11,145 bases of DNA, taken from contig JAKAUD010000062.1 in the NCBI GenBank assembly GCA_021827885.1, forward strand, positions 1 to 11,145. Reading direction: 5' to 3'. The first letter of the stretch is position 1. Each line of letters begins with the position of its first letter. The position numbers and the translations under genes were made by a program. Below the pieces are notes generated by a model. It was not told the DNA's origin and did no database searches. It saw nothing but the letters and a program-made list of their open reading frames with translations. The stretch comes from Thermoplasmata archaeon (GTDB taxonomy: Archaea; Thermoplasmatota; Thermoplasmata; Thermoplasmatales; Thermoplasmataceae). Of the stretch, positions 5,926-11,145 are shown piece by piece.

Positions 5926-6130
5926 ATTTTCGTCTAGTGATCAGATTGAACCGAAACCACTCTCAATTCTTCCCTTACTGCAATCTATATGATGATTTGA
6001 TCATAAAATCCTGCATTTTTATGAATGAGAGATGAAACAGTTTGCTCTGATACCCTCCCAATCACTTTCCAACATAAAAAACCTTTTCAATGTCGGCTCT
6101 CATGTTGCGTCCCCTCCTCTGCTAAAATAA
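5926..6130. other. Gap between tRNA-Gln and the broken transposase
   Basis: The promoter of the tRNA should lie at the left end of this stretch (minus strand). No coding signal is visible and I could not recognise the missing N-terminal half of the transposase, or clear terminal inverted repeats, in it. Confidence 0.4.
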
Positions 6131-6793
6131 AAGCTTCGTGCTTCAATCTCCCTTGCATGGCATTTACAGCATGAAAGAAAGGAGGCAGAGGTTCTCCATG
6201 TTTACAGGGAAGTGAAAATGATCAGGGAAAAATGGTCTGGTAAACTCACTGTCAAACTTTCCTACGATGAAAAACCAGTTATACAGGCAATGGGTATTAT
6301 ATATCCAGATAAGCCATCAGATGAGGAAAATGGGTATGTATCCAGAAATCATGATTACAAAAGAAATGGTGCATTATCCCTGTTGTCAGGGATTGATCTC
6401 TTAACAGGACAGATAATCCACTGGTGGAAGAGAGGCATAGAAGCCTTGAATTTGTGAAATGGGTTGAAATTGTTGACAAATACTATCCGAATGATTATAA
6501 GATCACCATAATCATGGATAACCGCAGCATTCACATATCAAGAGAGACAATGAAATACCTCTCATCAAGGCCATGGAGATTCCATTTTGTGTTTATGCCA
6601 ACACATGCATCCTGGCTCAACATAATAGAGATGTTCTTCAGCAAGATGGCATGTTCCATGCTTAGGGGAATAAGGGTTGATTCGAAGGATGAGTTGAAGA
6701 ACCGCATGCTGGAATATCCAGGAAATCAACAACGAACCCAGTATATTCACATGGAAGTGGGAAAAGAATGGGATTCCAGAAAGAACACCTTAA
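6131..6793 (+). pseudogene. Broken IS630-family transposase with two compensating frameshifts
   Basis: Pieces of one IS630/Tc1-mariner-type transposase lie in two frames. From 6131 the frame reads HLQHERKEAEVLHVYREV, then KLSYDEKP (first Asp) and LLTGQIIH. Near 6418-6424 the homology moves to another frame: EERHRSLEFVKW, TIIMDNRSIH (second Asp) and THASWLNIIEMFFSKM (final Glu). Near 6715 it returns to the first frame as YIQEINNEPSIFTWKWEKNG and ends at TAA 6791-6793. Because it was shifted, the first frame meets TGA at 6455-6457 and the second runs on to 6810. The DDE residues survive as codons, but no single frame reads through them, and the N-terminal helix-turn-helix half of the family is absent. 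It is dead unless a programmed double frameshift is assumed. Confidence 0.85.
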
Positions 6794-6831
6794 TCGTAAT
6801 GTTAGCATAGTTTGGAAACGCTGTTCTATTT

Positions 6832-7158
6832 TCAACGATTTTTTCTGTTCAAGTGCGTTAAGAATTCCTCCACGACTTCGGAACCCGTTGAATGAAGCTT
6901 GATTGACTCTTGGAAAACGGTATCCTTGACTTCCTTAGGAAGCAGTTCGATGGAATGAGTCGTCGAAGAATCATATTTTGCAGTGGGAAATTCTAAGAGA
7001 AGACTGTCTTTCTGTTCATTGGTGCATAGAACTTCCAGAACCATCATTCCGGCAAACTTCTCTTTTGCCATCTCTGCCAGTCCTGCCTTTTTAAGGGATT
7101 CCATCCTGTCCTCGTTTATCCATACGTTTATTTTTATTTTCTCATTGTTTTCGCTCAT
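6832..7158 (-). CDS. Unassigned 108-aa protein coupled to sat
   Basis: A soluble 108-residue protein, not recognised. It has an N-terminal strand (KIKINVWINEDRMES), a helix LKKAGLAEMAKEKFAG, a strand GMMVLEVLCTNEQKDSLLLEF, an acidic/Thr-rich middle and a C-terminal helix SEVVEEFLTHLNRKNR. One Cys (VLCT) is present; there is no metal or Fe-S motif and no membrane span. The ATG at 7158 overlaps the sat stop (ATGA, 7155-7158) and has a strong GGAGGTG ribosome site about 8 bases upstream, so it is translated with sat. As the last gene of aprB-aprA-sat it may be an accessory or electron-transfer partner, but that rests only on position. It ends 38 bases from the broken transposase, convergently. 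Confidence 0.8.
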   Translation of the reverse strand: MSENNEKIKINVWINEDRMESLKKAGLAEMAKEKFAGMMVLEVLCTNEQKDSLLLEFPTAKYDSSTTHSIELLPKEVKDTVFQESIKLHSTGSEVVEEFLTHLNRKNR

Positions 7159-8420
7159 GCTTTCAACACCTCCATTTTTTTGAGACTAAAAATCGGCTGC
7201 CTAGATTTTAGGTATTCTTCCGTGACAAAAGGTGAACCAAATCCATACTTATCTGCACTTCCCATAATAGTATCAAACACTTCTGGTCTCATCACCCTTC
7301 TGGTAGGCCTTACTCCGTCGGTAAGAATACTCCTTATCAACGTGCCACTAAATTCCTGTCCAGTTTTCTCATGTCCACACAATCCCGCATTTGTGACCTC
7401 GTTGCAAATTGGGCAATACCAGTTTTCCCTGAGGAATACAGGCTTGATTGCAAGTTTTTGCCTGTATTGGCTCAGCATATCCTGTGCATCGTATGGTCCA
7501 TAAAAATTCCCTACGCCCGCGTGATCCCTTCCAAACATATGATGGGTGCAACCCAGATTTGTCCTGAGTATCGCGTGGAATAAAGCTTCCCTCGGTCCGG
7601 CATATCGCATGTCCCATAGGGTGAATGTCACGCTATGAACTTCGTTTCTAAAGTATCCTGCGGTGCGTAGAATGTCCTGCGAAAGCAGAATGGATTCATC
7701 AATATAGTCGCCAACCCTCTTTTCACCGATAATTGCATTCACAAGCACGCCTGTCCTTAGACTATCCACTGGCATGTCCTCATTCGCTGCGAACCATGCC
7801 TGCTTCATCAGCGTTTCATGTCCCGTGTGGGGAGCATTCCTGGTCTGGTGCGCAACTATGTGATCCCACTTCTTCTTTCTGAATAGGTCAAAGTGCTGTT
7901 TTGGGGTGAGCCAGTATCTTGAAAAAGGTTCGTTGAACTTCGGCTCATTAACAAGGGTAACCCTCCCCGAAATGAATCTGTTCTCGTAAGACACTGTTCT
8001 TCGAACGCCGGGATGCTTTGGATCTCCTGTTCCAAATATCTTCTCTGCCATTTCCTTCCTGTCGTACTGGAATATATCATCGATCTTCAGGATCGCCATA
8101 GGTTCATCCTGGTATCCCAGCAGTATAGTGTCTCCTGGACCAATACCATACTGTTTCAACTTCTCCTGGCTCAAATCAAACACAATGGGAATACTCCAGA
8201 GGGTTCCATCTGGAAGCTCCATGTCTTTCAACACGTGCTCGACTTCCTCGCCGTTCATGAAGCCTTCAAGAGGGGTGAAGAACCCATAAGAAAGGCTGAT
8301 CACCTCATGAGCAGTTTCTCTCTTCACCGGTATAATGGTCATGCCTTGTATTTTCTCTTCGGAGTCCATCCCCATAACTCTTTCAATAATCTGCTTTCCC
8401 CCATGCCCTGTATAATTCAC
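7155..8420 (-). CDS. sat: Sulfate adenylyltransferase (ATP sulfurylase)
   Basis: Catalyses sulfate + ATP to APS + PPi (reversible) in the cytoplasm. With the preferred GTG start at 8418-8420 it has 421 residues, a normal length. The substrate motif QTRNAPHTGHE is at about 192-202, GRDHAGVGNFYG at 297-308 and SGTLIRSILTDGVRPTRRVMRPEV at 358-381. Cys336, Cys339, Cys348 and His350 fit the structural zinc site of bacterial/archaeal single-domain ATPS. No APS-kinase domain is fused, which fits the dissimilatory type. The frame is open upstream to 8477, but that extension lies inside aprA; the GTG overlaps the aprA stop as GTGA (8417-8420) and has GGGGTGA 4-5 bases upstream. It is the third gene of the aprB-aprA-sat operon, and its stop overlaps the 108-aa gene. 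Confidence 0.96.
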   Translation of the reverse strand: MNYTGHGGKQIIERVMGMDSEEKIQGMTIIPVKRETAHEVISLSYGFFTPLEGFMNGEEVEHVLKDMELPDGTLWSIPIVFDLSQEKLKQYGIGPGDTILLGYQDEPMAILKIDDIFQYDRKEMAEKIFGTGDPKHPGVRRTVSYENRFISGRVTLVNEPKFNEPFSRYWLTPKQHFDLFRKKKWDHIVAHQTRNAPHTGHETLMKQAWFAANEDMPVDSLRTGVLVNAIIGEKRVGDYIDESILLSQDILRTAGYFRNEVHSVTFTLWDMRYAGPREALFHAILRTNLGCTHHMFGRDHAGVGNFYGPYDAQDMLSQYRQKLAIKPVFLRENWYCPICNEVTNAGLCGHEKTGQEFSGTLIRSILTDGVRPTRRVMRPEVFDTIMGSADKYGFGSPFVTEEYLKSRQPIFSLKKMEVLKA

Positions 8421-10258
8421 TTTCTCACCCCTAACTCTCCTATGATGCTGTGTACCGGGATCTTTTCGAATTCCCATTTTTGCGACCCAGAGTTATATCT
8501 AGAAACGACGAAGACATTCCAGTTAGAATCGTCTATCGAGGGGAAGTCAGATCTGTAATAATATCCGGGCCACCTGGTCTCCTCCCTGAACATAGTATGT
8601 CTCAGCACGGCCTCCGACGTCAACACTCTGTGATGGAGTTCCCATGCTCTCTGCAACTGATGGAGGTCTTCCGCTCCGAGCAACTGCAGATCTTCCTTCA
8701 GCATGGTCAGCAGCTCAAGGCCTCTCTCCATGCCCACAGAATTCGTTGTGTAGAAACTTGTGACACCGCCTGCATATTCATCCATGATCTTTTCCAATCT
8801 TTTGAGACCTTGACTCGGGTAAAGATAATAAGGAGACACGGTGCCCCGTGTTGTGAAACTGTGCCCAATACCATAGTTTTCAAGAGGCTGGAATATCTCC
8901 GCCTTGAGGTTCTCCAGGACCGTGTCATCTACGTTCGGTTTTCTGCGGTTTGTATCTATTAGGTACTTTACTGCGCCCTTCCCGGCTATTCTTCCTTCAG
9001 CGAACGAGCCTGAGGAAAACTTGTGAGCTGCCCCCCCGGCTGCATCACCGGCCGCAAAGAGCCCTTCAATGGTAGTCATCCTGTTCCAACCCCACTGATA
9101 ATCTTCTGGGGAAATGTCGGACGGCCCACTTACCCAGGCGCCCGCATTCACTGCGTGCGATCCCATTATATATGGTTCTGCAGGAACAAGTTCTGACCAC
9201 CTCTCTTTTGGGTCTGTATTCTGGGATGCCCAGATCGTGGCCTGGCTTACCGTCATGTCCAGGAAGTCCTCCCATCCTGCCTCCTCCTTCTCCCTTGAAT
9301 CCAGGACATTTTCTGTATGCATCAGGATGGGTCCTCTCCCTTCCTTGATTTCCTCAATCATAAGATGATTCCTGAGGCAGGTGGGCATAGGCTTAGCATC
9401 TGCATATTTTCCGTATCTCGCCCTTATTTTATCCCTGCTGGTGTCATAAGTCTCGTTATCTGCGTTTGTTGCTTCCGCTTTAAGATACAGAAACCATGAG
9501 CCAACAGGGCCATAACCGTCCTTGAACCTGGTGGGTACGAGTCTTATCTCCATCTGAACCATCTTCGCACCCGCCTCAATAGGTAGTGCGTAAGCTGAAC
9601 CGGTACTCCATGGAGAATACCATGTTCTGCCCCAACCTTCTCCCACAGATCTTGGGCGAAATATATGACTTGCACCTCCTGAAGCAAGAATTACCGCACT
9701 GCTTCGGAAGACACAGAAAGATCCGTCACGTACGTCAAAGCCTACCGCTCCTGCGATTCTCTCAGGATTCCTTGCGTCGGTAAGCAGATTGGTGATCATG
9801 ACCCTGTTAACAACCTCGGTTGCCGCCTTCTTGGCCGCCTCAGCAACGATTGGTTTGTAGCTCTCCCCATGTATAAGAATCTGCCACCTGCCTTCCCTCA
9901 AGTATTTTCCAGTATCCTTGGACTTCATGATCGGGAGACCCCATTCTTCAAAGAGATGAACAGAGGAGTCAACGTGCCTGGCAACATCATATACCAGATC
10001 TTCTCTCACAAGTCCCATCAGGTCGCCTCTAACATATCTCACAAAGTCTTCAGGCGTGTTTTCACCCCACCTCATCCCGAGGTATGTGTTAATCGCAGAG
10101 AGCCCCATAGCCACGGCACCGCTTCGTTCTATGTTTGCCTTTTCCGCAATGACAATTTTGAGGTTTTTCCCCCAGTATCTCGCTTCGTATGCCGCTCCAC
10201 ATCCTGCCATTCCTCCACCTATGATGAGTATATCCGAATCGACAGTTCTTACATTCAT
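8417..10258 (-). CDS. aprA: Adenylylsulfate (APS) reductase, alpha subunit
   Basis: The FAD subunit of APS reductase, interconverting APS and sulfite + AMP. The 613 residues match the family. The FAD-binding GGGMAG is at 14-19, with IAEKANIERSGAVAMG following; a second FAD region GLFAAGDAAGGAAHKFSSGSFAEGRIAG is at 399-426. The substrate-site signatures are kept: WYSPWSTGSAYALPIEAGA (213-231), Arg244 in VPTRFKDGYGPVG and His368 in MGSHAVNAGAW, at the places of the catalytic Arg and His described for the Archaeoglobus enzyme. The ATG at 10258 directly follows the aprB TAG (10259-10261), with a G-rich ribosome site inside the end of aprB. No signal peptide, so cytoplasmic. In sulfate reducers electrons arrive through AprB from QmoABC; no qmo genes lie in this window. 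Direction, reduction or oxidation, cannot be read from it. Confidence 0.97.
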   Translation of the reverse strand: MNVRTVDSDILIIGGGMAGCGAAYEARYWGKNLKIVIAEKANIERSGAVAMGLSAINTYLGMRWGENTPEDFVRYVRGDLMGLVREDLVYDVARHVDSSVHLFEEWGLPIMKSKDTGKYLREGRWQILIHGESYKPIVAEAAKKAATEVVNRVMITNLLTDARNPERIAGAVGFDVRDGSFCVFRSSAVILASGGASHIFRPRSVGEGWGRTWYSPWSTGSAYALPIEAGAKMVQMEIRLVPTRFKDGYGPVGSWFLYLKAEATNADNETYDTSRDKIRARYGKYADAKPMPTCLRNHLMIEEIKEGRGPILMHTENVLDSREKEEAGWEDFLDMTVSQATIWASQNTDPKERWSELVPAEPYIMGSHAVNAGAWVSGPSDISPEDYQWGWNRMTTIEGLFAAGDAAGGAAHKFSSGSFAEGRIAGKGAVKYLIDTNRRKPNVDDTVLENLKAEIFQPLENYGIGHSFTTRGTVSPYYLYPSQGLKRLEKIMDEYAGGVTSFYTTNSVGMERGLELLTMLKEDLQLLGAEDLHQLQRAWELHHRVLTSEAVLRHTMFREETRWPGYYYRSDFPSIDDSNWNVFVVSRYNSGSQKWEFEKIPVHSIIGELGVRK

Positions 10259-10717
10259 CTACATTCCCCCCGTTCGTTTTCTAAAAACGGTTATTGTCGG
10301 GAGCTCTGTACCAGTGAGTAACTGGTCTGGTTCCTGTGCCAGATTCTGATCTTCTATTGTGTGAGATCTTCCATTCATGTCAGGTAATGATATTGTATTC
10401 CAATTCCTTGTTCTTATTGGAAACCGAAAGTCCTTATTTCTGGAATCCCTATATTTTATGGACCAGTCTATGGTATTCTCTGCCTCATCTCTTGTGACAG
10501 AAATCTCTGACATCAGAGGAGCTATGTCCGCGTAAGGCCTAATTTGTATTGCCTTCTCCGGGCAGAGCTTCACGCATGAAAAACACTCCCAGCACATGTC
10601 AGGCTCAATGTTGTAAGCCTTGTTTGTAACCGGATCTAGTCTGATTATGTCGCTAGGACAGATTTCTACGCACTTTCCGTTACCCTTGCATCTGGCATCT
10701 ACTACAAAACTTGGCAT
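10259..10717 (-). CDS. aprB: APS reductase, beta (ferredoxin-like) subunit, with a changed first Cys motif
   Basis: The Fe-S subunit that passes electrons to the FAD of AprA. The start MPSFVVDARC (ATG 10715-10717) matches the usual AprB beginning and has AGGTGAT 5 bases upstream, so it is preferred to the ATG at 10747; this gives 152 aa. The second motif is complete, C42-x2-C45-x2-C48-x3-C52-P. The first reads C10-K-G-N13-G-K-C16-x3-C20-P, so the second ligand is Asn rather than Cys. The segment DMCWECFSCVKLCPEKAI and RPYADIAPL is typical AprB, as is the long C-terminal tail with IKYRDS and FRFPIRTRNWNTI that wraps the partner. One [4Fe-4S] cluster may thus have a non-Cys ligand or be [3Fe-4S]; the latter is inference. 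It is the first gene of the operon. Confidence 0.95.
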   Translation of the reverse strand: MPSFVVDARCKGNGKCVEICPSDIIRLDPVTNKAYNIEPDMCWECFSCVKLCPEKAIQIRPYADIAPLMSEISVTRDEAENTIDWSIKYRDSRNKDFRFPIRTRNWNTISLPDMNGRSHTIEDQNLAQEPDQLLTGTELPTITVFRKRTGGM

Positions 10718-10751
10718 ATTAATCACCTGATCCCGTTCTGCGCTCAACTCG

Positions 10752-10781
10752 AAAATATTGTATAGTGGAGAAATTTATTCG
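10752..10781 (-). promoter_or_regulatory. Probable promoter of aprB-aprA-sat
   Basis: Two TATA-like stretches on the minus strand, GAATAAATTT (10771-10780) and CAATATTTTC (10751-10760), lie 35-65 bases before the aprB ATG. Either would start a short leader that keeps the AGGTGAT ribosome site. Which is used is not decidable by eye. Confidence 0.4.
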
Positions 10782-10844
10782 CAGTTCCGAGGAGAGATAT
10801 TCAGCAGACATAGGAATCTAAAATATAATCGCGCAATTCATTAT

Positions 10845-10866
10845 AAAAAAACATCCTCATGGATGT
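10845..10866 (-). terminator. Intrinsic-terminator-like hairpin and U-run upstream of aprB
   Basis: On the minus strand ACATCC-ATGA-GGATGT (6-bp stem, 4-base loop; 10851-10866) is followed by seven T (10845-10851, one shared with the stem). It is oriented to end a transcript coming from the right, about 130 bases before the aprB start on the same strand. It could end an upstream gene or act as an attenuator. Confidence 0.5.
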
Positions 10867-11145
10867 GGTAGGAACTTCATAGATTTGGTCAGCAGAACTT
10901 TTATCAATGATCAGGTTTATTTTCCTCTTCCCCAAAAGAAGATGCCACAACCATAGCCTACCCACTTGTGTGGCATTGAAGTGTTCTTCACATAACAGTG
11001 CAAAAGTCGAAATTGATTAACCTCAAGTTTACAACGGTTTAGAATGCAGAATTCCACATAATCAGTTATTTGTGCATTTTCCATGAGATTTTATTTTAAT
11101 TTTTTTGTATTACCTACCATTTTATCGAAGAACAGTTTCAATTTG
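10867..11145. other. Right-end region, no firm gene
   Basis: Besides the 55-codon frame and its inverted repeat nothing is recognised. 11085-11145 is A/T rich and looks like promoter or intergenic DNA. No plus-strand frame of note starts here. Confidence 0.4.
10917..11084 (-). CDS. Possible 55-aa gene or ncRNA upstream of aprB
   Basis: ATG 11082-11084 to TAA 10917-10919 encodes 55 residues, MENAQITDYVEFC... ending GCGIFFWGRGK, with four Cys (13, 18, 30, 46) and no recognised domain. An A/T-rich stretch about 10-35 bases upstream could be the TATA box of a leaderless gene, and the terminator-like hairpin lies about 50 bases after the stop. The DNA also holds a perfect 8-bp inverted repeat (ATGCCACA at 10941-10948, TGTGGCAT at 10968-10975), so a structured RNA is an equal alternative. 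Codon pattern and composition do not clearly say coding. Confidence 0.3.
   Translation of the reverse strand: MENAQITDYVEFCILNRCKLEVNQFRLLHCYVKNTSMPHKWVGYGCGIFFWGRGK

Noticed and set aside
8421..8477. Upstream ATG start for sat (440 aa)
   Set aside because: The extra 19 residues lie wholly inside the end of aprA and are not sat-like; GTG 8418-8420 has a ribosome site and the GTGA overlap with the aprA stop.
8450..8962. 170-aa and other long plus-strand frames inside aprA and sat
   Set aside because: They are antisense shadows of strongly identified genes and have no motifs.
1..11145. CRISPR array, toxin-antitoxin pair, or prophage
   Set aside because: No regular repeat-spacer pattern, no paired small toxin/antitoxin frames and no phage structural genes were seen.

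Overview
The window looks like the chromosome of an archaeon of the Thermoplasmatota (Thermoplasmatales-like), probably with some accessory content. The evidence is an archaeal sliding clamp (PCNA) gene followed by a GINS-like replication gene, a tRNA gene with no encoded CCA, archaeal AprBA and Sat, TATA-like boxes about 25 bases upstream of start codons (leaderless genes), and a mix of ATG, GTG and TTG starts with GGAGGTGAT-like ribosome sites inside operons. No rRNA or CRISPR array was seen.

Layout. 1-169 is the 3' end of an IS4/IS1634-superfamily transposase running in from the left. 203-2764 (minus) is a replication block read right to left: PCNA, a small reading frame with no clear start, an unassigned 98-aa protein, a GINS51-like protein, then an A/T-rich gap with repeats and a ribbon-helix-helix/coiled-coil protein. 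Stop/start overlaps and ribosome sites tie the middle genes together. A short promoter region with a perfect operator-like palindrome separates PCNA from a divergent unassigned gene (2867-3820). That gene is followed by a leaderless atypical SDR gene (3851-4690) whose catalytic Tyr is Phe. The SDR gene meets an unassigned helical protein gene (4687-5169, minus) tail to tail, both stops lying in one CTAG.

5170-6830 is a loosely packed, partly decayed region. It holds a short membrane-peptide frame (5388-5513), tRNA-Gln(CUG) (5853-5925, minus) and a broken IS630-family transposase (6131-6793) with two mutually compensating frameshifts.

6832-10717 (minus) is a compact sulfur operon read right to left: aprB, aprA, sat and an unassigned 108-aa protein. 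AprB and AprA form APS reductase (APS to sulfite + AMP) and Sat interconverts sulfate + ATP with APS + PPi, so the operon carries the cytoplasmic sulfate/APS/sulfite steps in either direction. The 108-aa gene overlaps sat by ATGA and may be an accessory factor. AprB carries Asn where the second Cys of its first ferredoxin motif is expected. Upstream of aprB, 10845-11084 holds an intrinsic-terminator-like hairpin plus U-run, an 8-bp inverted repeat and a 55-codon frame on the same strand. This could be a small gene, an ncRNA, or a leader/attenuator for the sulfur operon.

The least understood parts are the coupled unknown genes between PCNA and GINS51, the aprB upstream element, and the AprB cluster change. 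All family assignments come from reading the protein sequences by eye; no database search was run.
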